A stretch of 64,000 nt of DNA from Novosphingobium sp. EMRT-2 (GCF_005145025.1 NZ_CP039695.1:186001-250000), one strand, 5' to 3'. Shown: positions 42,801 to 52,334, numbered from the stretch's first letter. Numbers and translations: made by a program. Notes: generated by a model from the sequence alone, not told the origin.

Positions 42801-43565
42801 TCAGATGACCCCGGTCTCTCCACTCGTCGAAGATTCGCGCTCGCGTGAGTCGCGGGCATCGATCAGTTCGCCGATGCGCTTGAGCGTTTCGCCTCGCAGG
42901 CGATCGCCCGTCCAGATGGCGTCCACGAAGTCGGCCGGGTCCAGCGCGTCGAGCATTTCGCGCCATTGGGCCTTCTGCTGTTCGCGCGCCCAGCTGGCGT
43001 CGTCGGGCGCCGGCCCCTTGCCGATCAGGCGACGCACCATGTCCTCGACCGGCTTGGGCAGGAACAACGCATAGGCGTTGGTGATCTGCTCGACCTGGGG
43101 ACCGGCCTCACCCTTGTTTTCGAGCGGGCGCGACCGTCGGACCCAATGCAGGAAGCCGGCCGCGCGGAGGCGGCGCAGCGCGCTATGAACGGCCTGGTAG
43201 GAATGCCCGACCATTTCCGCGAGCGTGGCGATCGCCGGCTCGAGGCGGCCGGTCCTGAAATCAACGATGTTGTACAGCGCCTCCAGAACCGCGACGCCGA
43301 TATGGCCAAGGATGCCGTTGCGGCACCCCGGTTGCGACTTCTGCCGTTCGCGCCTGGTCCGGGCCTCGAGCGCGCGGGCGCTCTTGACCACGGCCCCGAT
43401 CCTTCGTCGCGCGCCCCTTCGACTGCCATCGCCGATCGGCCGCCATATGCGATCCTCGATCGTCCCTTCGGTGTAGCTGTTGCGCCAGACAGCTTCGCCG
43501 CTGCGCGGGCTGTCTCCGCGTCCCTGCCGGCCGGCAAGGACATCGCCAATCGCCCGCGCCGTCAT
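42801..43565 (-). CDS. winged-helix / replication-initiator-like protein
   Basis: 254 residues from ATG 43565 (MTARAIGDVLAGRQGRGDSP). A MarR/RepA-like winged helix is seen in FRTGRLEPAIATLAEMVGHS and YQAVHSALRRLRAAGFLHW. Such proteins in sphingomonad islands are often called 'replication protein A'. Sixteen bases downstream of integrase 2, so one operon. Confidence 0.6.
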   Translation of the reverse strand: MTARAIGDVLAGRQGRGDSPRSGEAVWRNSYTEGTIEDRIWRPIGDGSRRGARRRIGAVVKSARALEARTRRERQKSQPGCRNGILGHIGVAVLEALYNIVDFRTGRLEPAIATLAEMVGHSYQAVHSALRRLRAAGFLHWVRRSRPLENKGEAGPQVEQITNAYALFLPKPVEDMVRRLIGKGPAPDDASWAREQQKAQWREMLDALDPADFVDAIWTGDRLRGETLKRIGELIDARDSRERESSTSGETGVI

Positions 43566-43581
43566 GCGCGGCCTCCGGCTT

Positions 43582-44847
43582 TCAGCGGCGCGGGCCATCC
43601 AGCAGGGTTTCCGGCGGCGCAAAGCCCTGCACCAGCAGGTCGGCCCATTCCTGCGCAATCTGGCGGCGGCGCCCCATGTATGCAGCGCGGTTGTAGCGGG
43701 ATTCGACGCCGGCGGGCTTGTGCGCCAGCATGAGGTCGATGACGGCGCGATCGCCGGGGCGGTCCTGATCGAGCGCGCGCTGGTTCATGATGGTCGAGAA
43801 GCTGGCGCGCCATCCGTGCGGAACATGCCGGCCACCGAATCCCGGCACCCGGCGATAGTTCGTCGACAAGGCGTTCTCGCTGAACGGCCGGCGCGGATGA
43901 CGCGCGGACGGAAACAGGTAAGTGCGTCCGGCTGCGTACGCCGCCGCGACGCGAACCACGTCGACCGCCTGTCGCGAGAGCGGGATGGTGAACTCGAAGG
44001 CTTCCTGCGACGCTTCGTCGAGCAGCAGCTTCATCTTGTCCGCCGGCACACGCCAGATCGGGTCCGCCGTATCGAGCCCCTCGAATTCGCGCAGCTCCGA
44101 GAAACGGATCATGCCCGGGCGCGCGGCGGTCAGTGCCAGCAACCGCGAAGCCAGCTTCGTCGTAGGATCGGCCGGCTGTTCCTCCATCGTCCGAAGAAAC
44201 ACCTGCGCCTCGTCCAGCTTGAGCAGCGCGGGAAACATGCGCTTGCCGATCGGGCGCAACGCCTGCGACAGCTTGGCCGCCGGATCCGCCGCGACCAGAT
44301 CCACCGCGATCGCCATGCCGTAGATGCTCGAAACGCGGGCACGTATCCGGTGCGCCGTCTCGATCGCGCCGCGCTGCTGAATCGCCAGCAGCAGCTGCAG
44401 GATCTCTGAGCCCCGGATCTCGCCGATGTCGCGGCGCCCTAGCGTCGGAAAAATTTCGTTCTCGAGGCTGCTGATCACGTCCTGCGCGTGCTTCGGTTTC
44501 CAGCCCGGGCAATGCTGGCCATGCCACAGCCGGGCGATCGCCTCGAACGTGCGGGCCTCGTCGATCCCCCAGCGCCGGCGCGCCATGACCGCCTTTCGCT
44601 GTTCCCCGGGATCGGTCCCCTCGCGCAGCAGCCTGCGCGCTTCGTCGCGCCGATCGCGTGCCGCGCGCAGCGACGTCTCCGGATAGGCGCCGATCGTGAG
44701 CAGCTTTTCCTTGCCGCCGAACCGGTATTTCAGGCGCCAGCTCTTGAAGCCCTTCGCCGTCACGAGCAGGAACAACCCACCGCCATCGAACAGCTTCTGA
44801 GGCTTGTCGGCCGCGCGCGCATTGCGGCAGGCCTGATCGGTCAGCAT
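43582..44847 (-). CDS. tyrosine recombinase / integrase 2 (Arm_DNA-bind_3 type)
   Basis: 421 residues. N-terminal KLFDGGGLFLLVTAKGFKSW Arm domain; catalytic LTAARPGMIRFSELREF (Arg), HGWRASFSTIM and the YNRAAY Tyr. Related to but clearly distinct from integrase 1. Transcribed inward from the right end, with GGGGGTA repeats just upstream. Confidence 0.9.
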   Translation of the reverse strand: MLTDQACRNARAADKPQKLFDGGGLFLLVTAKGFKSWRLKYRFGGKEKLLTIGAYPETSLRAARDRRDEARRLLREGTDPGEQRKAVMARRRWGIDEARTFEAIARLWHGQHCPGWKPKHAQDVISSLENEIFPTLGRRDIGEIRGSEILQLLLAIQQRGAIETAHRIRARVSSIYGMAIAVDLVAADPAAKLSQALRPIGKRMFPALLKLDEAQVFLRTMEEQPADPTTKLASRLLALTAARPGMIRFSELREFEGLDTADPIWRVPADKMKLLLDEASQEAFEFTIPLSRQAVDVVRVAAAYAAGRTYLFPSARHPRRPFSENALSTNYRRVPGFGGRHVPHGWRASFSTIMNQRALDQDRPGDRAVIDLMLAHKPAGVESRYNRAAYMGRRRQIAQEWADLLVQGFAPPETLLDGPRR

Positions 44848-44849
44848 GC

Positions 44850-44890
44850 GATACCCCCGCCGGCAGGTCCGCTACCCCCGCGCATACCCC
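44850..44890. repeat. integrase 2 arm sites / candidate right prophage end
   Basis: Three ATACCCC(C)-type units at 44850-44859, 44871-44880 and 44882-44890. The segment 44873-44890 matches the left-end 18-mer in 16 of 18 positions; 44850-44860 also matches 6381-6391 exactly (GATACCCCCGC). Confidence 0.55.
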
Positions 44891-45243
44891 ACTTTGCGGC
44901 GGGAACTGCTGGGAACAACGGAGAGCGATGGGGACGGGCGTAAGGAGGAAGTAGCTGGAAAGTAAAGCTTTCCGGGAACACCTGCGCCCTGCTGGGAATG
45001 AGAATTGGCTCCCCTTAATGGATACGTTTCGAACTTTCTATCTCTTTCCGACCTCCAAAACCATGCGTTTGATCGTGCGCTACCGTTCCCTTCGTAGTGA
45101 TGTCGGGTAATGCCCCGTTCTGAAATTCTCGGTTGAAGCGGATCATCGCTGGGAGATGCTCGACTACTTCGTTTGTCTGGACAAGGCAGCAGCCATTTCA
45201 CTGGCGGAAATTCGTTAACTGGCTGCCATATAGACAGGCGTGT
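44891..45243. other. gene-free spacer between prophage end and chromate cluster
   Basis: No convincing gene. A short open frame ending at the TAA at 45215-45217 (…DHRWEMLDYFVCLDKAAAIS…) has no start codon and may be a remnant. No tRNA was found. GC content falls, fitting a junction. Confidence 0.4.
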
Positions 45244-45699
45244 CTACGCCATCGCAGGCGGCCAGTTGTGCGTCTCGCCCTGACAGGACTGGCACCAGGC
45301 GTAGAGCGCGTCATAAACGACAAGACCGTGGCGCAGCATCTCGTGATCGTCGGAGTAGCGGGCTGACAAGCCGAGCGAGATGGCGAACAGCCCGGCTGAC
45401 TGCGGGGCAAGGTCGAGCCGGGACGTATCGGCCCCGCGCACGATGACTGCCAGTTGCCTTAGCGCGGGACTGTCGAGCGCATATTTGGCGAGAAACGCAT
45501 CGAAGCTGCATAGCTCGCCAACGTGACTGAACTCGACATCCGGGATATCGTATGGCGTTGCTCCTTCCTTGCTAGCGACAGCAAGAACCTCGTTGGCTGG
45601 CACATAAAGAAATTCAGGCTCGGCATCGACGAAGCGCAGGATCAGCCAGGGACAGGCAATGCGGTCGATCTTCGGGCGTTCGCGGGTGACCCATTTCAT
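45244..45699 (-). CDS. ChrB C-terminal-domain chromate resistance protein
   Basis: 151 residues from ATG 45699. WVTRERPKIDRIACPWLILR then FVDAEPEFLYVPANEVLAVA is the ChrB C-terminal domain. The usual N-terminal DNA-binding ChrB domain is absent. Third gene of chrA-sod-chrB(C). Role in chromate sensing or reduction is unclear. Confidence 0.85.
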   Translation of the reverse strand: MKWVTRERPKIDRIACPWLILRFVDAEPEFLYVPANEVLAVASKEGATPYDIPDVEFSHVGELCSFDAFLAKYALDSPALRQLAVIVRGADTSRLDLAPQSAGLFAISLGLSARYSDDHEMLRHGLVVYDALYAWCQSCQGETHNWPPAMA

Positions 45700-45704
45700 G
45701 GCGG

Positions 45705-46439
45705 TTATCCTCTCGCGCTCGCAACGGCACGGTAACGGCCATCGATGACTTCCCAATCGAGATTGCGCATGAACGCATCGACATATTTCGCGGCCGCGGC
45801 GCCGTAGTCCATGTGAAAGGCATGCTCGTACATGTCGAGGACGAGCAGCGGCGTCCCGGTGGCGGGACCGTTGGTGTGATCCCAGCACCAGTAGTTGTGC
45901 AGCGACGTCGTATGATGGTTCCAGGCGAGAATGCACCAACCCGAGCCCCCAGATAGTGCCATCGCGGTGCGGCGGAACTCGGCCTCCCAGGCCTCGAACG
46001 AACCATGCGACGTGGCGAGCGCTTGACGGATGCTGCCCGCTGCCTGGCCATTGCCACCCAGCGCATCGAAATACAGCTCGTGCAGCACGACCGATCCGGT
46101 GCGATGCAGTTCCTCGCGCTTGAGACCGCCATAGGCGACCGGCGGGAAGTCCTTGTCGGCCATGGCGGCGGCGAGCCGTCCCTCGATCATGTTGAGCGCG
46201 CGGACCGAGCCCTGATAGTTATTTTCCCAGTGCGAGCGGATCAGCCGCTCCGATAGCCCATCCAGCTTTGCTGGATCGAAACGCAACGGCTTGGGTTGGT
46301 GCTGGCTGGCGAAGGCCGGAACTGCTGCGGATGTCGCTGCGGTCTGCGCCTCACCGGCTGTGGCGGAATTGGCGATGGCAAGTCCGGCCGCTCCGGCGGC
46401 AAGGCTTCCAATCGCAGTACGGCGTGACACTTCGCTCAT
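45705..46439 (-). CDS. Tat-exported Fe/Mn superoxide dismutase
   Basis: 244 residues. [20 protein letters not shown] is a twin-arginine signal, so the enzyme is periplasmic. Metal ligands appear in [12 protein letters not shown] (His), [12 protein letters not shown] (His) and [12 protein letters not shown] (Asp, His). In chromate operons SOD (ChrC-like) removes superoxide formed during Cr(VI) reduction. 12 bases after chrA. Confidence 0.9.
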   Translation of the reverse strand: MSEVSRRTAIGSLAAGAAGLAIANSATAGEAQTAATSAAVPAFASQHQPKPLRFDPAKLDGLSERLIRSHWENNYQGSVRALNMIEGRLAAAMADKDFPPVAYGGLKREELHRTGSVVLHELYFDALGGNGQAAGSIRQALATSHGSFEAWEAEFRRTAMALSGGSGWCILAWNHHTTSLHNYWCWDHTNGPATGTPLLVLDMYEHAFHMDYGAAAAKYVDAFMRNLDWEVIDGRYRAVASARG

Positions 46440-46451
46440 AGCTACTTCCTT

Positions 46452-47783
46452 TCAGGCAAACCGGCCAAGCATCAGTCCGCCGATGGCGGCTATTCCAAGC
46501 ACCTTGATGACATTCCATTTGAAGCGGAAGACGAGCGCCGCGGACAATGCCGCGAGCAGTCCGGCGCGCCAGTCGAAGCTCGTCCAGTCCGGGCTGTAGA
46601 GGCGCAAAGGGCCTGTCTCAACCTCGCCGACGCGGGCGAACAGGACGTGGATGAGGAACCAGACCGTCAGGTTGGCGATCACGCCCACAACGGCGGCGGT
46701 CAATGCTGCGAGACCGCCCTTCAGGCGTTTCGCGTTCTCCATCCGCTCTATCCAGGGAGCGAAGGTGAAGATCCAGAGGAAGCAGGGGGCGAACGTCACC
46801 CACGTCGTCAGTGCCGCGCCGAGCAGACCAGCGACAAGCGGGCTGAATGGTTCCGGCGCCCGGAAGGCAGCGAGATAGCCGACGAACTGCGTTACCATGA
46901 TAAGCGGCCCCGGGGTGGTCTCGGCAAGTCCGAGACCGTCAGCCATTTCACCGGGTGAGAGCCAGCCATAACCCTGCACGGCCTGCTGGGCCATATAAGC
47001 CAGTACGGCATAGGCTCCGCCAAAGGTGACCACGGCGAGCTGCGAGAAAAAGCTGCCGATCTCCCACAGCACATGGCCGCGCCCAAGCGTCACGAGGATA
47101 ACTGCCATCGGTGCCGCCCAGATGGCGGCCCAGACGATGATTGTCCTTAGGGTCTGACCCCAGGGACGAGGGCCGGAAACGGGAGTTGCGCCGCCGGGTT
47201 TTATTCCCAACCATTCGGGTTTTGACGCAGCAACCAGCATGCCGATCGCGCCCGCGCCGAGCACGACGAGTGGGAAGGGCAGGTTGAGGAAGAAGAGCGC
47301 GGCGAAAGCGACCACGGCCAGCGCCTTCTTGAAGGCGGTATTGAGCGCACGGCCCGCTATGCGCAGCAGCGCCTGCACCACGATTGCCAGGACGGCCGCC
47401 TTGATTCCCAGGAACAATGCCGCAAACCAGTCGAGGTTGGCCGCAAACGCATAGAGCATCGATAGTCCGAGCATCACCAGAGCACCGGGGATGACGAACA
47501 ATAGCCCTGCGGCAAGCCCGCCGCGCAGACCGTGCAGTTTCCAGCCGATCCAGGTGGCGAGCTGCTGGGCCTCGGGACCGGGCAACAGGTGGCAGAAGTT
47601 CAGCGCGTGGAGATATTGATCCTCGCTAACCCATTGGCGCTCATCCACCAGTTCGCGGTGCATGAGCGCGATCTGACCGGCCGGCCCCCCGAAGCTGAGA
47701 AAACCGATACGTGTGAATACCCGTAACAGTTCGCCAAAATCCGGGCGATCGGTCGAAACAGTCGATTCGGCAAATTTGGTCAC
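46452..47783 (-). CDS. chrA: ChrA chromate transporter
   Basis: 443 residues from GTG 47783, preceded by GGGGA. Two homologous CHR halves, each with the signature FGGP/FGGA (RIGFLSFGGPAGQIALMHRE; VTFGGAYAVLAYM) and ~10-12 membrane helices. Long-chain CHR family proton-coupled chromate efflux pump. First gene of the resistance operon. Confidence 0.93.
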   Translation of the reverse strand: MTKFAESTVSTDRPDFGELLRVFTRIGFLSFGGPAGQIALMHRELVDERQWVSEDQYLHALNFCHLLPGPEAQQLATWIGWKLHGLRGGLAAGLLFVIPGALVMLGLSMLYAFAANLDWFAALFLGIKAAVLAIVVQALLRIAGRALNTAFKKALAVVAFAALFFLNLPFPLVVLGAGAIGMLVAASKPEWLGIKPGGATPVSGPRPWGQTLRTIIVWAAIWAAPMAVILVTLGRGHVLWEIGSFFSQLAVVTFGGAYAVLAYMAQQAVQGYGWLSPGEMADGLGLAETTPGPLIMVTQFVGYLAAFRAPEPFSPLVAGLLGAALTTWVTFAPCFLWIFTFAPWIERMENAKRLKGGLAALTAAVVGVIANLTVWFLIHVLFARVGEVETGPLRLYSPDWTSFDWRAGLLAALSAALVFRFKWNVIKVLGIAAIGGLMLGRFA

Positions 47784-48076
47784 TCTTCCCCATGCCTTTC
47801 CATCCGCTCGGCCGCGGACAAACAAGGCAACACTTGGGCGGTGACGCCTGACCGGGAGGTTGCTTCGCCCCGGCATCGCCAATGTAGACCGGGCATGCCC
47901 AAACCGCAACGCCAGTTGGTGCTCACACGCTGGGCCTGCCGAATGAACCCAACCCGATCCACAAGCAGCCCCATTGCCGTTGAATGCGGGATTGCCTCAA
48001 ATCTGGATCCCGTCCTGTCGCGCGGCGCGAACCGGTCGTCGATGTCGGCGCGTGAGCGTGGCCCGGAGGCCGCGGG

Positions 48077-48886
48077 TTACGTGTGCCGCCAGACCTTGAC
48101 GGCTGAGATTACGAGGATTGCGGCCAGCGCCGGTAGCAGGACAGATCCCGGAACGATCCCCAGCAGCAGTCCGCCGACAAGGGTTCCGCAGATCGAGCCG
48201 AGCGCCATCACCAGAAGGAACGTCCGGTTGCGGCCGAGCACGGCGAAGCTCTGGTCGCGGCTATAGCGCGTGAAGCCGACCAGCATGGTCGGCAGGCTCA
48301 CCGCGAGCGACAGGCTGCCGGCCAGCTTTATATCGGTGCCGAACAGCAGCACGAGTGTCGGGATCAGCAGCTCGCCGCCCGCCACGCCCAGCAGCGACGC
48401 GACAATACCGATGGCAAGCCCTGCGACAATACCGGCGACAAGCTGAGCGGTCCCGGCCAATGGCGGCTGGCCCGCGCTGGAGCCGTGGCAGAAGAGCAGC
48501 ACCGCCGCGATGGCCACCAGCAGCACGGCAATGACCTTGTAGAGGGTCTCGGACTTCGCCCGCACTGCCCATCCGGCGCCGAACCAGGCACCAATGAGAC
48601 TGCCGGTGAGCAAGTTGAGGATTATCGGCCAGTGCGCGGCGACAGCTTCGAATGGGACCGACTTGGTGCGGAAAATGAGGGCGGTGGCGACCACGATCAG
48701 GCTCATGGCCTTGTTGAGGATGACAGCCTCAAGCGGTGCGAACCGGAAGGTGCCGATCAGGAGTGGCAACCGAAACTCCGCGCCGCCCAGACCGATAAGA
48801 CCGCCGAGAGAGCCGATTACCGCGCCGCCGCCAAATGCCATCGGCAGGTTACGGGCGGGCGCTGCATTGGCGGTATCCTGCATCAT
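48077..48886 (-). CDS. TauE/SafE-family anion permease
   Basis: 269 residues, about eight membrane helices in two repeats (GGAVIGSLGGLIGLGGAEFR; GIVASLLGVAGGELLIPTLV). The family moves sulfite, sulfonates and related anions. Next to the chromate cluster, a sulfur-oxyanion role would fit, as chromate mimics sulfate. Confidence 0.88.
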   Translation of the reverse strand: MMQDTANAAPARNLPMAFGGGAVIGSLGGLIGLGGAEFRLPLLIGTFRFAPLEAVILNKAMSLIVVATALIFRTKSVPFEAVAAHWPIILNLLTGSLIGAWFGAGWAVRAKSETLYKVIAVLLVAIAAVLLFCHGSSAGQPPLAGTAQLVAGIVAGLAIGIVASLLGVAGGELLIPTLVLLFGTDIKLAGSLSLAVSLPTMLVGFTRYSRDQSFAVLGRNRTFLLVMALGSICGTLVGGLLLGIVPGSVLLPALAAILVISAVKVWRHT

Positions 48887-48896
48887 GGCGCCGTGG

Positions 48897-49016
48897 TTAC
48901 ACCGACGCCGAGGTGGGTGCAGCTACTTTAAGGTCGGCGCCGAGAACGAGCGGGTCGATGAAGCCGAGCGCGATACCAACAAGACTGGCAAGTACAAGAG
49001 CAGAACGAAGCGCCAA
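48897..49016 (-). CDS. possible small hydrophobic protein (39 aa, TTG start)
   Basis: Reads LALRSALVLASLVGIALGFI then DPLVLGADLKVAAPTSASV and stops 11 bases before the permease. One membrane helix is possible. Start codon and RBS are poor, so it may be a remnant. Confidence 0.25.
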   Translation of the reverse strand: MALRSALVLASLVGIALGFIDPLVLGADLKVAAPTSASV

Positions 49017-49130
49017 ATTCTGGCTTCATGTCATGAACGAACTCAAGACCCGAAGTGTGGAGGATAACGAGCAGCCGAGCAGCCGAGCAGTTGGCGACTC
49101 CGGTCGCTTCCCTTTTCAAAAAGCTGACTC

Positions 49131-49157
49131 AGGAAGTGAGGGATGGGAGAGGGAAGG
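49131..49157 (+). repeat. purine-rich leader element, copy 1
   Basis: A/G-only tract (AGGAAGTGAGGGATGGGAGA...) ending 17 bases before the Toprim gene. First of seven similar tracts in this block. Confidence 0.4.
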
Positions 49158-49174
49158 TGCCTTTCGGAGCCTTT

Positions 49175-50101
49175 ATGTCTGCCACATCCCGCTTTCGCCA
49201 GAGCCGTGACCTGGAGTCCCAGGCGGTTGATCTCGTCAGGCATCTTGGCGGGATTTGGTCGCCAGATGGCGCGATGTGCCGGTGCCCGGCCCATGATGAC
49301 CGTACACCCAGCCTGTCGGTTCGCGTCGGCGAGAAGGCGCTACTCTTCAAATGCTTCGCGGGCTGCGACACTATCGATGTAATCCGTGCAATCAGGCGCC
49401 TCGACAAGGATATTCCGCTGAGCGCCGGGCGAGATGGTTCGCAATCCGTTTCAGCGCTCAGCCCCGCATGGCTGCGGCAACGGGCGCTGGACCTATGGGA
49501 CGATGGACGTCCGCTGGCAGGAACGCCCGCCGATCATTACCTCCAGCGCCGCGCCATCACCCTGTTGCCGCCAGCTTTGCGATATCACCCGCGCACGCCG
49601 TTGGGCCGAGGAAAGCTGGCCGTATTCAGGCCGGCCATGATCGCGGCACTCCATGAGCGGCGACACGTGGTCGCGCTCCAGCGGACATTCCTGGACCCCA
49701 ACGAACCGCTCCGCGCCCGCGATCTCACCAACCCGCGCCGCATGCTGGGGTATCCCGGCGGCGGCGCGGTCATGCTCGCACCGGCAACCGACACACTGGG
49801 CTTAGCTGAAGGCATCGAAACCGCCCTCTCGGCCATTCTCCTGCTCGACATCCCGGTCTGGGCGACGCTTGGCAACGAACGCCTCGCTCATATCGCCATT
49901 CCCGACAGCGTCACCCGTCTGATCCTGCTGCCCGACAATGATCGCGGCGGGCGGATCGGCGCGGCCAAGGCCATGAATGCTTATGCGATGCCGGGCCGGA
50001 CGATCGAGGTTGTCTGGCCGCCCCAGGGCTTCAACGACTGGAATGATGTCCTGCGAGCGGAAGGAAAGGGGGTGGGGAGCTGGTTGCGGCAAGCGGCCTG
50101 A
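49175..50101 (+). CDS. Toprim-domain, primase-like protein
   Basis: 308 residues from ATG 49175. A CHC2-type zinc finger appears as MCRCPAHDDRTPSLSV...LLFKCFAGCD (residues ~30-70). A Toprim domain follows with GLAEGIETALSAILL (catalytic Glu) and LILLPDNDRGGRIG (DxD-type). Small plasmid/ICE primase-like protein; could prime lagging strand synthesis after transfer. Confidence 0.85.
   Translation: MSATSRFRQSRDLESQAVDLVRHLGGIWSPDGAMCRCPAHDDRTPSLSVRVGEKALLFKCFAGCDTIDVIRAIRRLDKDIPLSAGRDGSQSVSALSPAWLRQRALDLWDDGRPLAGTPADHYLQRRAITLLPPALRYHPRTPLGRGKLAVFRPAMIAALHERRHVVALQRTFLDPNEPLRARDLTNPRRMLGYPGGGAVMLAPATDTLGLAEGIETALSAILLLDIPVWATLGNERLAHIAIPDSVTRLILLPDNDRGGRIGAAKAMNAYAMPGRTIEVVWPPQGFNDWNDVLRAEGKGVGSWLRQAA
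50059..50079 (+). repeat. purine-rich leader element, copy 2
   Basis: GGAAGGAAAGGGGGTGGGGA(G) inside the 3' end of the Toprim gene, 54 bases before the ParB-like start. Nearly identical to copy 5 (59450-59468). Confidence 0.5.
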
Positions 50102-50133
50102 ATGGTCTGGCCTCGTCCGTCAGGAGAATATCC

Positions 50134-52194
50134 ATGTCCCAACCCATCATCCTCGTACCAGCGAGCAAGCTCGCCAAGTCGCCGAGCAATGTGCGCAAGG
50201 CCAGCGACGCCGAGGCCGACGCCCAGCTTGAAGCCAGCATTGTTGCGCACGGCGTGCTGCAGAACCTCATCGGCTTGCCCGTCGCGCGCAAGAAGGGGCA
50301 ATACCGCATCACCGCCGGCGGTCGCCGCCTCGATGCCGTCCATCGCGCAATCGAAAAGGGTGAACTCCCCGCCGACTACGAACTGCCGGTCAAGGTCCTC
50401 GCCGATGCCAATGACGCGGTCGAGATCAGCCTGTCAGAGAACTTTTTCAAATTAGCGATGAATCCTGCCGATGCCTGCCGGGCATTCCAGGATATCATCG
50501 AGACCGAGAACAAGACGCCGGCCGACATCGCCAAGCGCTTTGGGCTCACCGAGCGCTTCGTGCTCGGGCGCCTGCGGCTCGCCAATCTCGCCGAGCCGGT
50601 ATTCGAGGCGCTGCGCGAGGGCGCGATCACGCTCGACATCGCCATGGCCTATGCCAGCACATCCGACACCGCGCGCCAGGCCTCGGTGTTCGAACAGCTC
50701 GGGCAGGGCTATTACCGCGCCAATGTCGGCGAGATCCGCCGCCAGCTCGCCTCGGGCGGTTATCGCGGCAGCGACCCCAAGGCGCTGCTGGTCGGGCGCG
50801 AGGTCTACATCGCTGCGGGCGGCCGGATCGATGCCGATCTCTTCTCCGACGATGCCAGCGAGATGTGGATCGACGGCGACATCCTCGATCATCTCGCCGA
50901 GGAACAGCTCGCCGCCGCCGCCGAAGCGATCCGCGAGCGCGAAGGCTATGCCCAGATCCGCCCGGTCGCCGCATCTCACATTCCCTACACCGAGACCTAT
51001 GGCCTGCGGCAAGTGCAGGGCGATCTGCCGCCGCTCACCGACGAGGAAGAAGCGCGCTGCGAGGCGATCCAGGTCGAACTCGAAGCGATCGAAGAAGCCG
51101 CTTCGGACGAAAACGGCGAGGGCTACACCGAGGACGACGAAGCCCGGGTTCAGGCGCTCGAAGCCGAATACGACGCGATTCAGTCGCGCACGCCGGTCCT
51201 CACCGATGAGCAGAAGGCCTCGGCGCTCGCCTATGTCGTGATCGGCCGCGACGGCCAGCCTCGCATCCACGAGCAGCTCTATGTCGCGCCGGTGGAAACG
51301 TCTGAGCACGATGGCGACGACGGCGAAGGCGATGAAGGCGACGATGGACTGGACCACAGCGGCGAGAGCGATGGCCCGGCCAAACCCGTCGTCAGCCAGC
51401 GGCTCGCCGACGAGCTGGCGATGATGAAGTCCGAACTACTCAGCGTCCATGTCGCGAGCGATCCGCGTTTTGCGCTCGATGTCGGCACCTTCATTATGGC
51501 TGATGCCGCGACCCGCCATTACGGCAGCATGGATCTCGCGAGCGAACTGCGTGCACGGTCGCCGTCCCCTCGCGTCGCCAATTTCGAGAGCGGGACGCTT
51601 GCGGCCGCGGAATGGGCGAAACTCGACGGGGCGCTCGACCGCAGCTGGATCGACCATGACGATGTGCGGGACCGCTACGACGCGTTCTGCGCGCTGTCCG
51701 ACGAGGCGCGGGCCGCCTGGCTGGGCTGGGCGGTCGCGCGCACCTTCGATGCGGTGCCTGCCGGCCGGACGGGTAGCGCGTTCATCGATCATCTCGGTTC
51801 CAAGCTTACGATCGACGTCGCGGCCTGGTGGCGGCCGAGCGCGAAGAATTACTTCGACCGGATCACCAAGCCCGCGATCCTCGACCTGTTCGAGGCAGTC
51901 GGCGGCGTCGAACTGCGGCATCGCTACGGCGCGTCGAAAAAGCATGATCTCGCCGCGTCGGCCGAAAAGCTGTTCGCTGGCGACATCCTCGTCGAAGCCG
52001 AGACGAAGGAGCGGGCGATGAGCTGGCTGCCCGATGCCATGCGATTCGTGCCGGTCGATGACACCGCGCGTTCGATGATCGACTCGGAGGGCGAGCAGAC
52101 CGAGGAAGGGGACGCCGCAGCGGAAACCGATCTGGGCATCGAGCCCGGCGATCATGAGGACGACGGCACGGAATCGCTCGCAGCCGCTGCCTGA
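50134..52194 (+). CDS. ParB/RepB/Spo0J-family protein
   Basis: 686 residues, long for ParB. N-terminal ParB nuclease-like domain (SPSNVRK...; RITAGGRRLDAVHRAIEKGE; DAVEISLSENFF), then the HTH region TPADIAKRFGLTERFVLGRL. A large acidic region (DDGEGDEGDDGLDHSGESDG) and an unrecognised C-terminal domain follow. Possibly plasmid partition or DNA-end processing; no parA is seen beside it. Confidence 0.85.
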   Translation: MSQPIILVPASKLAKSPSNVRKASDAEADAQLEASIVAHGVLQNLIGLPVARKKGQYRITAGGRRLDAVHRAIEKGELPADYELPVKVLADANDAVEISLSENFFKLAMNPADACRAFQDIIETENKTPADIAKRFGLTERFVLGRLRLANLAEPVFEALREGAITLDIAMAYASTSDTARQASVFEQLGQGYYRANVGEIRRQLASGGYRGSDPKALLVGREVYIAAGGRIDADLFSDDASEMWIDGDILDHLAEEQLAAAAEAIREREGYAQIRPVAASHIPYTETYGLRQVQGDLPPLTDEEEARCEAIQVELEAIEEAASDENGEGYTEDDEARVQALEAEYDAIQSRTPVLTDEQKASALAYVVIGRDGQPRIHEQLYVAPVETSEHDGDDGEGDEGDDGLDHSGESDGPAKPVVSQRLADELAMMKSELLSVHVASDPRFALDVGTFIMADAATRHYGSMDLASELRARSPSPRVANFESGTLAAAEWAKLDGALDRSWIDHDDVRDRYDAFCALSDEARAAWLGWAVARTFDAVPAGRTGSAFIDHLGSKLTIDVAAWWRPSAKNYFDRITKPAILDLFEAVGGVELRHRYGASKKHDLAASAEKLFAGDILVEAETKERAMSWLPDAMRFVPVDDTARSMIDSEGEQTEEGDAAAETDLGIEPGDHEDDGTESLAAAA

Positions 52195-52214
52195 CCAACA
52201 ACCCAACCCTCCCG

Positions 52215-52246
52215 ACGGGGCCGCGGCGCACATGCCGCGGCCCCGT
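52215..52246 (+). terminator. terminator after parB-like gene
   Basis: Perfect 13-bp stem ACGGGGCCGCGGC / GCCGCGGCCCCGT, six-base loop, followed by TTCCTT. Confidence 0.75.
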
Positions 52247-52265
52247 TTCCTTGTGCCCGGCCGAT

Positions 52266-52284
52266 GGGGAGCAAGGGGGGAGGG
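52266..52284 (+). repeat. purine-rich leader element, copy 3
   Basis: GGGGAGCAAGGGGGGAGGG, 50 bases before the methyltransferase-helicase start. Confidence 0.45.
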
Positions 52285-52334
52285 CGATTGGCGACGGGGC
52301 GGATGGCCGCCCGAACTCCCAAGGATCACCTGCT

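Noticed and set aside
45109..45217. Short frame ending in LDKAAAISLAEIR before the chromate genes
   Set aside because: No start codon; too short to assign.
47784..48076. Possible gene between chrA and the TauE-like permease
   Set aside because: Frames on both strands are short, lack an RBS and show no recognisable sequence.
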